Positions 1 to 10,100 of a DNA stretch of 64,000 nt are shown in pieces. Position 1 is the first letter of the stretch, and every line of letters starts with the position of its first letter. The translations under genes and the position numbers were made by a program. Below the pieces are notes generated by a model. The model was not told where the DNA came from. It did no database searches and saw only the letters and a program-made list of their open reading frames with translations. The stretch is from Acidobacteriota bacterium (lineage in GTDB: Bacteria > Acidobacteriota > Terriglobia > Terriglobales > Acidobacteriaceae), in assembly GCA_003224905.1 (NCBI GenBank), contig QIAA01000043.1, forward strand, positions 1 to 64,000, written 5' to 3'.

Positions 1-396
1 CCCGGAGTGGGTCCGATCACGGCGCTGGCCTATGTGCTGACCATGGGCGAGGTGAGCCGTTTCCCGCGCGGCAAGCAGGTGGCCAGCTACCTGGGTCTGA
101 TTCCGCGCGAGCACTCTTCGGGCGGACGGCAGAAGTTAGGAGCGATCACCAAACAAGGCAACCGCATGATGAGAATGCTCCTGATGGAAGCGGCGCAGAG
201 TGCGGTGCGTCTGGATCCGCAATTTCGCAAAGAGTATTTGCATCGCTGTCATTCGAAGCCGAAAGCGGTGGCCAAAGTGGCAGCGGCGCGCAAGTTGGCC
301 ATACGACTGTACTGGATGTTGCGCACGCAAAAGCGGTATCCGGCCGTCGTTCGCATCGAGAGCAGCCCGCGGGTGCCCCTGGTCAGCGCGAGCTAG
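1..396 (+). CDS. IS110-family transposase, C-terminal part (partial, 5' end outside window)
   Basis: The open frame enters from base 1 (Pro-Gly, then Val-Gly-Pro-Ile-Thr-Ala) and ends at 396, so the usual start is outside the window. The fragment matches the C-terminal Transposase_20 half of IS110/IS1111-type DEDD recombinases: the PGVGPITA entry, then SYLGLIPREHSSGGRQ, then GAITKQGNRMMR, and a basic C-terminal helix ending LAIRLYWMLR. These enzymes catalyse site-specific insertion of circular IS intermediates guided by a structured RNA made from the element's noncoding end. The N-terminal RuvC-like catalytic domain is not visible, so I cannot say whether the copy is intact. It is a sign of local mobility next to the eCIS locus. 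Confidence 0.9.
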   Translation, partial: PGVGPITALAYVLTMGEVSRFPRGKQVASYLGLIPREHSSGGRQKLGAITKQGNRMMRMLLMEAAQSAVRLDPQFRKEYLHRCHSKPKAVAKVAAARKLAIRLYWMLRTQKRYPAVVRIESSPRVPLVSAS

Positions 397-814
397 ACCG
401 AAGAAACTGATTGGGCGCTCTCGCATCCCGTAGTGGACGGGATGTTCGCATAGCAGAATCATGGCCGACGCTTAGGTCGAATCGATGGTTGGTGGAACGA
501 CGTTCCGCCGCACAGTGATTCACGGTGAGATTCCAGAGTCTTGGTCCTTCAACCTCTCTGGCAAACCCCACCGGTGCTTCGCACCGCACAGGAAAACTAT
601 GCCCTTGACAACGCCTTCGCTCTTATCTCATTTGGAATGGTGCATACAATTCACTAAACAAAAGTGGGCCACGCGCCCGGATACGCCCACTGGCGCTGGA
701 TGGGTTACTACGCGATTGCCCGAGATTGAGCCAATAGCTCCCTGCACATCAATTCCACCATAGACAGGATTGCCGCGAGTGTACAATGCCTCTGCTTATT
801 GGAGATGAGGAACC
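397..814. other. Noncoding tail of the IS110 element and leader of the next gene, with hairpins
   Basis: No gene is supported here. Two perfect hairpins are visible. One has an 8-bp stem (CATCCCGT / ACGGGATG, 424-431 with 437-444, 5-nt loop). The other has a 6-bp stem (CGGTGC / GCACCG, 572-577 with 581-586, 3-nt loop). The first directly follows the transposase stop. Either could be a terminator, part of the IS end, or part of a bridge-type RNA. The right boundary of the IS cannot be placed without a second copy. Confidence 0.5.
761..787 (+). promoter_or_regulatory. Candidate sigma70-type promoter for the secreted beta-propeller protein
   Basis: TAGACA (761-766) and TACAAT (782-787, five of six consensus bases) are separated by 15 bp and lie just upstream of a GAGGAA ribosome site and the ATG at 815. 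The spacer is short, so the -35 assignment is weak; the -10 is more convincing. Confidence 0.35.
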
Positions 815-2185
815 ATGAACAGCAGATCCCTGCTCCCGTCGCTAGGTGGATGGATGACGATGGTGCTGGTTTTCGCAGGTCTAGTGTCCGGACAAGGCGT
901 CCAACCCTATCCGAAGGCTATTACCGACCGGTTGATCCATCAGAAAAGCCCGATGCGTCCACGTCCCGTGAACACAGTCTTCAAAGATCCGGATTTCGGC
1001 TCGTTGATGGTTCGTGTCACTGATGCAACGACCAATTACAAACTTCCAGATACTTTCTTGCGAACAGAGGCCAGCGGCAAAGCCAACGAGTGGAGCGCTG
1101 ATGGTCATAAGTTCTATGTGATGGGAAGCGGTGGTCAGATCTTGGTTTTCGGCTTCGATCCATCTACCATGAAGCGCACTTATCTGCCCGGGGCAAAGCC
1201 CGGACAGGGCCGACTTGTGCCACTTGGTGCCGCGCCTACTTTCAGTTTTACTGATCCCGACTTAATTTATGGCACCTCTGCACCGCTCGTGATCAGCCGT
1301 TACCACTTTTCGACCGGTGTGAGATCGACTGTAATCGACACCACAAGTTGCGGAACCCGACCGGCGCTAATAAAGAGTCCAGATGTTGGGAGCGACGCCG
1401 ATGTAAGTCTCTCGGCAAGCGACAACCGCATCTCGATTTCAGAAGGTGGACCTCCGGGTGGCAAGCACATGTTCGTGGTGGTCTACGACAAGCAGCTCGG
1501 TTGCCGTTGGTACAACACGGAAACCGGGGAAATTGGTGGAGAGTGGGGGCCTTCGGGGACGGTTGCCATCCCTGACCGTTTTTTCGTTACCCATGTGTAC
1601 CTATCAAGGAATGGCAGATATATACAAATTCCTAGGGGCGCAGGTTTCTCTGTATGGGATGTCCCGACACTAAATGTGACGTCATGCAAGAAAGGATCGG
1701 GACTCGAATGCGCGGGTTATTCCGTTCTGGGCTACAAGAGTTTCGTCAACGGCCCGGGCGTCATTGACGATATGCAAATGGCCAAGCGCCCTTTGAGTAA
1801 TCTTGCTCAAATCACGCAATTGATTTATCCGCTTTTGCCACCTCATCACTGGGGACAATCGCAACAGTTTACTTGGAGCAACGTAGATGCGAAAGACAGC
1901 GTTCCGGTTTGCGGCTCTACGTACAGCTACGATGGCGACCCAACCATTGATCAGCCCTTCGCTGGGGAAGTATTCTGCGTCGAAACCGATGGCCTTGCAT
2001 CCACGGTGTGGCGCTTTGCCCATAATCGCGCCACCTACATCCCGCGCTACTTCCAAACACAGCCTTTGGGGAGCGTCTCTAGGGACGGTCGTTTCCTCCT
2101 CTTCACGTCGAACTGGGACGCACAACTGGGTATCGGGAGCGATGGCAAACCCCGTTCCGACGTTTTCATCGTGAAGTTAGAGTGA
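815..2185 (+). CDS. Secreted beta-propeller-like protein of unknown function
   Basis: A 456-residue protein with a hydrophobic signal segment (about residues 12-26) ending near a Gly-Gln cleavage region. The body carries WD40/TolB-like blade signatures: WSADGHKFYVMG near residue 92, SRNGRYIQIPRG in the middle, and SRDGRFLLFTSNWD near the C terminus, followed by DVFIVKL. Such proteins occur as secreted propellers in Acidobacteriota, but the ligand is unknown and no catalytic residues stand out. Several Cys residues suggest an extracytoplasmic location. The ATG at 815 is preceded by GGAGATGAGGAACC. It stands alone between the IS110 end and the eCIS locus. Confidence 0.7.
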   Translation: MNSRSLLPSLGGWMTMVLVFAGLVSGQGVQPYPKAITDRLIHQKSPMRPRPVNTVFKDPDFGSLMVRVTDATTNYKLPDTFLRTEASGKANEWSADGHKFYVMGSGGQILVFGFDPSTMKRTYLPGAKPGQGRLVPLGAAPTFSFTDPDLIYGTSAPLVISRYHFSTGVRSTVIDTTSCGTRPALIKSPDVGSDADVSLSASDNRISISEGGPPGGKHMFVVVYDKQLGCRWYNTETGEIGGEWGPSGTVAIPDRFFVTHVYLSRNGRYIQIPRGAGFSVWDVPTLNVTSCKKGSGLECAGYSVLGYKSFVNGPGVIDDMQMAKRPLSNLAQITQLIYPLLPPHHWGQSQQFTWSNVDAKDSVPVCGSTYSYDGDPTIDQPFAGEVFCVETDGLASTVWRFAHNRATYIPRYFQTQPLGSVSRDGRFLLFTSNWDAQLGIGSDGKPRSDVFIVKLE

Positions 2186-3273
2186 GCATCGGGAATGGTA
2201 TCTCCATTTGGAGCAACTATGCGAGCGCGTTTTCAACAGCTTGCTCGCAATAGAATCACAATGCATCCGGCTGCCGTCGTTTCCCGCCCTCCTGTGTTGT
2301 GAAATCATGTATTTTCAGACCGCACAATTATCTCCTCAAAACATCCAGAGCCTATGGCGAGTTCCATCACCGGTGACCCGTTGGTCGTGCAATTTTGCAG
2401 GCCTGCTTGGTGCCACGATGGAAATACTTGAAGCGTCTTGCAGGACGCTGTGACGCTGAACTCTGACGGGCTTTCCGCTTTCATGGCCAGAGAGATTCCA
2501 GATACCCGCGACAGCGCCGTTCCTTGACAGGGGAAGCCATTTCGTACCGGTCGGCGGAGTCTAATAGGAGCACTTGAAACATGCAGCGTAGGAACTCTGT
2601 ATCTGTAGATGATTTTGTAGCAGTGAAAGCACTCTTGAACCGAAAATTGCATCACGATCCAAAAAGCGAACCCTAACAGGTTCAAAAGAAAGCAGCACAA
2701 ATCATCACAATTCCTCACGTTTCATGAAGGCACACAGTTCCACCAGATTCAACAAGTGCTGCAAGGTAAGCTATTGATTTTAAAAGGAAACTTTAGGAGT
2801 TAGGTCACCTGGTCCCGAACCGCGCACATACATATGGAACTGGGAGCCTCTCGCAGCCACAGAACTGTCTACCACGCCCCGGCATTGTAGCTCGCAGCGC
2901 AGCTAAGTCATTTAATTTAGGTAAGTAAGCGAGGTCAGTGTTAGATCTGTCACCTGTGCTTAGGCCAGGTGGTCGAGTCGTGAGCCCGAGAATGCTAAGT
3001 TCATCCTTATTACTATTTAGTGTCGTAAAATGCGACCGTTAACATGACAAGTCGTAATTCCGACATCCAATGAGTGTGCTCCTTCATTCCAGGTGTTCGG
3101 TTGCGCCGTAGCCTGATTAGGAGCTTCGCGAATTAGATCAGGTCCGAGTGCTGGTTGCTTACGGGATCGTAGCCGTGGCTCCCGTATACGGTTTTTGGCT
3201 GGCAGGAACGGTAGTCACGCAATCCAACCTTCGCCCCCGGTTGACCAGACGATCCAGCCGGCAGAGATCAGTT
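2186..3273. other. About 1.1 kb without a recognisable gene
   Basis: Only short frames without family signatures, signal peptides or good ribosome sites are seen. It lies between the converging ends of the propeller gene and the eCIS operon. I see no clear rho-independent terminator and no repeats. It may be degraded coding DNA or a transcription-termination zone. Confidence 0.5.
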
Positions 3274-4983
3274 TTAACCATGGCCTGCGTTGGAAACGGC
3301 ACGGCAGTCCTTTTTGGGCGAAACGCCGACAGCCGGGTCAATTCCCACTACCGCGAGCGGAGCATAGTGATGGTTCACACCGTGCGGTGGTAGAGCAATG
3401 GGAATGGAGTTGCCGCTTGTATCCACCTCAAGATTGCCGGCGGCGGTGGTCAGACGTGGCCATTCCACGTCTCCAGTAGCGGTTCTGGCGGGGATCAGCC
3501 AATAGTCTCCAGTGCGATAAATGTGAGTGATTGCGTCCTGGGGCACGGGCTGCACCGGACTCGCGGGCTGAAAGAGAATTTGCACACCGTCCTCTAATTC
3601 CAGCCACGTGCCTTCGATCACGAGAGCGGCATTGTCGCTGCCGAGAGTCAGTCCGCCTTCTGCCGGGTCGCCGGCTTGCAAGTCCCAGCGCCGCAGAAGA
3701 GGATGCAGAGCAAGGTTACCTCCGACGGTCGGGTCTGGTGTGCCATCGAGCGTGACAGCCATACTGCTGGGATCGATCGCGTGCACCTGCAGCAGGGTTG
3801 CGGGCTTGATCAACAGGACGGAGTTGTCGTCCTGTATTTCCACCCAGTCGCCTTCGCTCAGGCCGAAGCGATCGTCGCGGCCCAGAGTCTCTAGAATTAT
3901 CCGATTTGTTCCGCCTCCTCCGGCAATGCCGAACGCAACCGAGCCGTTTTCGCGCGACCACTTGAAGGTAGCGGCCGTGCCTTTGCTGGACTCGGCACCG
4001 TCCCAGGCCGGTCCGCGGCGATTGATTTCCACGCGATAGAGGTGGTTTTCAGGTCCCTGATAGCGGGCGGAAGGAGAAATGATGCACGGATCTGGAGAGA
4101 CCGAGCTCTGTTTCGCGCGGGCCTTCAGCTTGCCTCGATTCTCCCACTGAAAAAGCGTGGCCAATTGTGCCGGGCTCATGCAGGTCTCGTCGAGCGCCGG
4201 CGTCGTCTTTACCTGCCAAACCAATTGGGTGCGTACCGCGGTGTCGGGGCCGCCCAGGGCGACTTCGCGGATGCTGCTGTCCTCGATATATGTGATCACT
4301 CGCTCCCAAACGTCGAGATACACCTGCAGCGAAACAGCTGGACCCGGAAGTGGCGGTGGAACGAGGTTGTTAGCCTGATTGGAGTAGATGAAGTTAGGTT
4401 GACGGAGGTAAGTGAATATCCGCCGCAGCTTTGGATTCGCCGGAGCAGAGATGTTGGGCAAATTGGCAATCGTGATTTTGCCATTGATGCGATCGAAATT
4501 GGTGATGTTGACCAGGGTGGCTGGAAACGCGGGAGTGCGCGGAGGATTTGTGCCTGCTACATCGTCGAACAACTCGAGATAGGCGGCTCCCTGCTGCGGT
4601 GAGTAGGCGGCATCCTGCAGCTCCGCGCCGTCGAGGCACCAACTGTCGACTTGCACCACACCGGGGATCGGCGGCGTGCTGAGCACGATTACCTTGACCG
4701 GAACCGATTCCGCCTCACAAAGAATGCCATCTACATAGCAGCGCCCCTGCCCGATTCGGAAATCGTTGGTAATGGGTGGCGTGATCGGCGATATCTGAAA
4801 GGCAGTGTCGTCTGGTCCGCCCGCAGGTCCGATCAGGTCCGCTGCCAGCGTGCGCAAATAGTGCAGCAGGATGGACACCTGTTCATTCAAGTCAGCATCC
4901 AACTGAACCCTGCCTTGCTGCATTAGCACCCGAGTAAAGTGCTTAAAAGGGTAAAAGGTGTCGCGGGTCAGATCGGCTTTCAT
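3274..4983 (-). CDS. DUF6519-domain eCIS-associated protein
   Basis: A 569-residue protein and the last gene of the eCIS operon. The N terminus (MKADLTRDTFYPFKHFTRV, then LMQQGRVQLDADLNEQ) is the hallmark of DUF6519 proteins, which occur beside phage-tail-like loci. The rest looks beta-rich and repetitive, with no signal peptide. Position after the baseplate genes suggests a baseplate-attached peripheral part such as a fibre or receptor-binding element, filling the place of the Afp13 fibre, which has no homologue here. That role is inferred. It starts 11 bp after the stop of the gpI-like gene, so the two are probably cotranscribed. Confidence 0.8.
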   Translation of the reverse strand: MKADLTRDTFYPFKHFTRVLMQQGRVQLDADLNEQVSILLHYLRTLAADLIGPAGGPDDTAFQISPITPPITNDFRIGQGRCYVDGILCEAESVPVKVIVLSTPPIPGVVQVDSWCLDGAELQDAAYSPQQGAAYLELFDDVAGTNPPRTPAFPATLVNITNFDRINGKITIANLPNISAPANPKLRRIFTYLRQPNFIYSNQANNLVPPPLPGPAVSLQVYLDVWERVITYIEDSSIREVALGGPDTAVRTQLVWQVKTTPALDETCMSPAQLATLFQWENRGKLKARAKQSSVSPDPCIISPSARYQGPENHLYRVEINRRGPAWDGAESSKGTAATFKWSRENGSVAFGIAGGGGTNRIILETLGRDDRFGLSEGDWVEIQDDNSVLLIKPATLLQVHAIDPSSMAVTLDGTPDPTVGGNLALHPLLRRWDLQAGDPAEGGLTLGSDNAALVIEGTWLELEDGVQILFQPASPVQPVPQDAITHIYRTGDYWLIPARTATGDVEWPRLTTAAGNLEVDTSGNSIPIALPPHGVNHHYAPLAVVGIDPAVGVSPKKDCRAVSNAGHG

Positions 4984-4994
4984 ATCGTCCTCTC

Positions 4995-7190
4995 CTAGCT
5001 GGCAACAATGATTCCGGCAGTCATCCCGGCCGGCGTGTATTCCTCAAGACGCGCGCGAAGGCTGGCCATGCGCTGCGGCTGGTATAGATCGTGAAACACA
5101 CCCATTTCTGAATCGTCGTCGGCGCCCTGGGTGATTTCTGTCGCGCAAAGATCGGAGAGCTGGCAGTAGGTAGGCGTGCCATAGCGCACGTTGTTGAATT
5201 GCGGCTCAACGCGCATACGCTCTCTGGCCGACAACGTATATTTCTGCGCGCTTGATTTCGCCAAGGCCTGCACGGCCTGTTCGACCATGTCCGGCTGGCA
5301 TTCGTAACGCCGCGGAGTACGGGAGCCGGGGCTGACGTAGCAGAACCGCATGCACCCTTCCTGCCGGCGGCAGTCGCGCATCACGCCCACAAATATGCTG
5401 TTCTCGGCGACGCTGATGGAGTGGGTCTGTACTTGTCCGAAGACCGTGCAGCGTTTGATAGTGAGCACCGCGTAGGCGCAGAGCCTTTCAGGAGCACCCA
5501 CCGCAATGGCGGCGCTGCTGGTAGCGTCGACAATGCTGTCGCTAATGTAGATCAGGCACGGATCCTCACGGACTTCGTTGCGGTTGACATGAATGGCCCC
5601 GATGATGCTGTGCTCGATGCGAACACAGTTGGGAGCGTCATCAAGTTCGAGACTGGGATCAGAGGGACGCGAAGGCTCACAATTGCAGTCGAGACCCCAG
5701 CCTGGCACCAGCGTGGAATGACGAATCGTCACTCCGCCGACTTCTCCCTGGACTTGAACGCCCCGGCCGGTGACAGTGATGCCGTCGAGAGTGAACCAGC
5801 TTGTGGGCTCGCCGACAGCCTTGCCCTCGTCCGCGGTCGCGCCAGCGATCGTCAGGTTATCGGGAGCCGAGGTCTGCCAATTGAGCAGGCGGATGACAGG
5901 CCGCTTTCGGTTGGCAGCGCGCAACTGCAAAGTCTGGCCGGGGTGAAGCGTGATATTAATCGGCTCGACATACACGCCGCTATCGGTGATCTCAATCACG
6001 GCATTGGCGGGTTTGTCAGACCGCCAACGCTCGAGAGCATTTCTAATATGCTTAAACCCTTCGTTCTCGCCTACCAGGTAGAGGCTGAACACGGAGGGTT
6101 GCGAGAGCCTGCGATCATACTCTCCGCCCCCCATGTCGGCGCTGAAAGCGTACTGGTAGGAAACCGAAACATTCGGGCGGCGGGCCTGTATCGGCGCAAA
6201 GGCGATGCGGCCGAGCACCGGATCGATGGCAACTTTTCCGGGCAGCGGGCGGTAAGTCCAATCAGTCAGGTCCGCGACCACGAGCGACTTCGGGTCGACA
6301 AGTTTCCGGGGCGATCCGGTCCATATTTCGAAGCTCTTGCCGTTGCCATAATAATAAGGAATGCCACTGCCGGCCGGCCTGGTTGTTGTGCCGGTTTCGT
6401 CGCGTTCCAGGCCCCGCCTCGTGATCGGTGTGGGGAGATTGAGCTTTCCGGGGGGATGCGCCGATGTGGGCTGGCTGCGGTTGTACAAGGGCACGTCGTT
6501 CCCAAGCACGCTGAATGAGAAACAGTTCGGACTGCCGTCCTCGCAAAACGCGGGAGCCCGGGTCACCGAGTACGTCTTCAAACGCCAGACGAAGACTCCG
6601 ACACTGGGAATGTTGTAGAACTCGGGAAAGTGTCTTGCGTTGATGCATCGAACGTCGACGATGTGGGCTGTCTTTTCGAAAGAGCTGCCCAGATCGTCGA
6701 GCGCGGCGCCATCCCGCAGATCAGCCGTGCGGCCGCGATCCAGGTTCAGGTAGTTGATGTTCTGAAGGAAACTGAGAAGACGGTAGAACTCGACAGCACG
6801 GGCAGGCCAGCCGGCGACCGCGGTTGCCAAATCTTCGAGAATTGCGAGAGTTCCCTTCCGCCGGCGGAAGCGGATGGTATTTGCCACTTCGCGACGAGGA
6901 ATCAGAATGCGCTCGCGCGCAAGGGCCCGCGCTTTCTGAATTCCACCGGGATCCCCGATGTCGTAAGAAGGCACGTACCCGATGAGGTCGCCTATGTACG
7001 GAACGACCCAGTCCTGGCAGGTCTCGATGAACCAGTTTTCGTAGAATTGGGCGATATCGGCATCGACGATGTTCACCTGCTCGGAAATCACCTGCAACAG
7101 CCCGCGAAGCGGATAGCCCCGGTCGGCGTCACGCAACCGGTGGACAACCGGGAGCAGTTCGTAGAGTCGGTCTGCGTTCTGGCTGCTCAT
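4995..7190 (-). CDS. eCIS tail protein: P2 gpI-like N-domain with parallel beta-helix region
   Basis: 731 residues. Residues 1-110 resemble the phage tail protein I / baseplate wedge domain seen at the end of eCIS baseplate operons (LYELLPVVHRLRD, then FYENWFIETCQDW, then PYIGDLIGY). Residues of about 400-620 contain short repeating beta units (VIEITDSGVYV, LTIAGAT, VTIRHSTLV, IYISDSIVDA, LTIKRCTVFG) that look like a right-handed parallel beta-helix, a fold common in fibres and polysaccharide-binding spikes. A Cys-rich patch near residues 605-635 is unusual. The start overlaps the stop of the upstream baseplate gene by 4 bp, so translation is probably coupled. Likely a baseplate wedge carrying a surface-binding domain. 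Confidence 0.75.
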   Translation of the reverse strand: MSSQNADRLYELLPVVHRLRDADRGYPLRGLLQVISEQVNIVDADIAQFYENWFIETCQDWVVPYIGDLIGYVPSYDIGDPGGIQKARALARERILIPRREVANTIRFRRRKGTLAILEDLATAVAGWPARAVEFYRLLSFLQNINYLNLDRGRTADLRDGAALDDLGSSFEKTAHIVDVRCINARHFPEFYNIPSVGVFVWRLKTYSVTRAPAFCEDGSPNCFSFSVLGNDVPLYNRSQPTSAHPPGKLNLPTPITRRGLERDETGTTTRPAGSGIPYYYGNGKSFEIWTGSPRKLVDPKSLVVADLTDWTYRPLPGKVAIDPVLGRIAFAPIQARRPNVSVSYQYAFSADMGGGEYDRRLSQPSVFSLYLVGENEGFKHIRNALERWRSDKPANAVIEITDSGVYVEPINITLHPGQTLQLRAANRKRPVIRLLNWQTSAPDNLTIAGATADEGKAVGEPTSWFTLDGITVTGRGVQVQGEVGGVTIRHSTLVPGWGLDCNCEPSRPSDPSLELDDAPNCVRIEHSIIGAIHVNRNEVREDPCLIYISDSIVDATSSAAIAVGAPERLCAYAVLTIKRCTVFGQVQTHSISVAENSIFVGVMRDCRRQEGCMRFCYVSPGSRTPRRYECQPDMVEQAVQALAKSSAQKYTLSARERMRVEPQFNNVRYGTPTYCQLSDLCATEITQGADDDSEMGVFHDLYQPQRMASLRARLEEYTPAGMTAGIIVAS

Positions 7191-10100
7191 GTCGTGATCT
7201 CCGTCAAGATCAGGGTGTCGGGGATGTCGGGCGTCAGAATCGCCAATTCCGCGGGCCGAATGCGCTTCGCTGGATCGGTGGCTGTGGGATCCACTTGCGC
7301 GAGTTCGGCTTCGACGAAACTCTTCAGACGCAAGCTCGCGGCGAGGGTGGCCAATTCTTGCGCAGTCACTGACTCGGAAACCGAGTCGAATCTCTGCACA
7401 TCGGCGTAGAGGACGCCATCGACAGCCTGCATGACGCTCACGGCTTCACTCAGAAACGCGCTCTGGCCAAGATCTCTTCTGTCGAAGCTGTAGAAGCCAA
7501 GGAGCGCTGCCCGCAAGTTCGCCGCGACTGATTCCCACTTGTAGTCAGGCTTGATCTTGACTCCCGCGCTGATCACCAGGACCTTCAGCCGGCACAGATC
7601 AACCTGGATGGGCTCATGGGGATCGCCCGCCTGGGCTAAAGCCTGCACGAGTGCGTTGTAGAGATCGGAATTGGGATCGATGGGAACGTCGTCTTTGCCG
7701 GCAATGGTGAGGTGAACGAGAATCCTTCGGCCATCGCTGACTCTTCGGGAGCTGGCCTTACCGATGCCGGCGAACTTGCGCACAAAGTCGGCATAGTCGG
7801 GCACTGACACGAGACGGTCCAATGAGAGTATGCCGATGGGCGCATTGCGCCGCGCCTGGTCAAGCGTGTCGTGATCCGCGCCGCCGGATGCGCGCAGTGG
7901 ATTGATGACACTCTTCACGCCGAGCGGCTGGCTGGCAAGCTGGCTGATCTGTTGCGCCTCCACATTGCCGGCCTTTCCAGTCCCACTGCGATAAACGGCC
8001 TTCACGTTCCCAGTGCCCGAGGGTACACGCAGTCCGTGGTAGCCGTTACCTGTCGTGATGGTCGTCTTGTGGGAGTCGTCGGTCTGGGTGATGTATTCGC
8101 GGTTCGACGGTCCGAGCGCAAACAGGTTATCGGCTTCGTGCCATTCGAGTTCATTCACGCGCACGACCAGCGTGCTCTCGGCGCCAGGTGGCGTGGGAGC
8201 CGGTAAGTAAGTAAGTGGCAATTGGTGCAGAGCAAACTTTTGAAACCCCTGGCTGGCATCGCCGTTGCCTAGTACCTCGCCTTGGGTCTGACCGTGCGTG
8301 GCTTTGACCACGTTAGCGTAGATCGTCACCTTCTCGGCGTCGTAGGTGTAGGCGAGTTTGTTGGCCAGTTTGAGGATTGTGTGGACCGGCTGCGTGGAGA
8401 TCCGCCAGGCGAATATACCGTCGTGCTGGGGGGCGCCGAGGTTCGCGTCGTCATACGGTTGATGTGTGTCGATCCTTGCGAGCAGTCCTTCAAAACCTGT
8501 GAACTTTCCTCTCAGTTCTTCGGCTGTAGGAACGTAAGCATTGACGTACGTCCCGGGAGCCAGTTGTACCTGATCGCAATATTTCTGATGCCCTGCTCTT
8601 GCAGCGACAATTTGACTACTCAGGTCTCCCTGAAGCTTCCCGACTACAAGCCGGTCGCCATCCGCGTTCGCGTCGGTAGTGTAGTAAATCTCGGAAAATG
8701 GAATGTAGTTCGCGGGAAAGGGCACGCACAAGGTATCGCGCGCTCCCTGTATGACTGAAGAAATCATAACGAGTTCAGTGCCGACCACACCCGTAGTATT
8801 TGGGATGTCAGTGCGCGGGCCTGAAACGATCACCCAGCGCCCGGACTCGAGTCCGTCGTAGAGTTGAGCAAGCTCGATGTGGTCACCTTCTACGTCTACA
8901 TCGAGTGGCTCTTCCGTCAGTTCGAGTTCTTCCGCTCCTGCGTAGACTATGGTCCCGCGTAACAGATCGGTTGATCCGGTTGCGCTTCGGACCTCGGGGT
9001 CTGAGAGTTCGGTGAGCCATGCTGGATTGAGAGTTAGTTGTGTGGATTTACCCGAAAATCCATAGGACGTGGCCATGCTTACGGTCCTAATTCCTGTCAC
9101 ATGGTGATGAGTAACTATGCGACCGCCTTTCGCATGGCCTTGATCGTCTAAAACCGGACGATCAATCGTGACCCAGCTTCCGATCTTGATATTCTCTGAT
9201 GCTATGTCCAGCGCTACGGCGAGCAGTTGCTGGTTTCCAGAATCATCTTCGGTTACCAGACTCCCCCAGTCGGGATCGATCTTCGGGGGAGCAAAACCTG
9301 TGAGCTTGTTGTCGGGGTATTGCGGCAATCCGCTACTGTTGCTGGCGAACAAACCGGCTTTGACGCGCATCCCATAGGCCGCAACTTCGCTAACAGGCGT
9401 TTCGATCGCCGACCAGGCCTTATACAGAGTGTTTGCCGCGGCTGGATGGAACGTGGCGAGCAAGCGCGGCGCAATATCCGATGCCGGAGAGAACGCCTCT
9501 TGGACCGTGCGAGTAAGTCGGAAGCTGTTTGCGGGCTGAAGCGACGGGCGTAGCGCCAGCTTATCGATAATCCCGAAGAGGTTTCCGATCGGGGAGGCGG
9601 TCAGCAACGGGGGGATCGCGCTAACGGGTCCGGGACTGGGCCCAGGGCCCTCTCCGCCAGGCAGTATCTCGACCAGTCCATTGAGCCGGTCAAGCAAATC
9701 CGCCAGCCAAGGCTCCAGGCGGGTAAATTTCCGCCTGGCCGCGACCTCGTGCTTGTCCCGAATCTGGGGAACGATTCCGGCAACCATGTTCGCGGCTGCC
9801 TGCGCGCTGGGAGCTGCACTGACATTGCCGATGAGTGTGGACAGCACTGTCGCAACGTCACTGGCAAGATCAGAGTCGGCAAAGAGGTTCGACGCATCGT
9901 CAACAAAGGGTTGCAAGGCCTCGGATACGGTATGGGAAATCGAACCAGTCATTCCTAGGGAAGCTTCTGTAAGTATTACTTCCGTGCGCTTGTAATCTGC
10001 CTGTATGTCCACCGACTCTACCGTCCGCAAGACCTGCTGGTCCTTGCCATTTCCGAGCGCAAGGAGAAGTGTGTCTCCTGTCTTAAGGTTGGTCGAGATG

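Noticed and set aside
2305..2718. 137-codon minus-strand frame in the gene-free region
   Set aside because: No family signature, no ribosome site; composition looks random.
5421..6518. 365-codon open frame on the plus strand
   Set aside because: It lies wholly opposite the gpI-like gene, has no recognisable domain or ribosome site, and is a mirror of a GC-rich coding strand.
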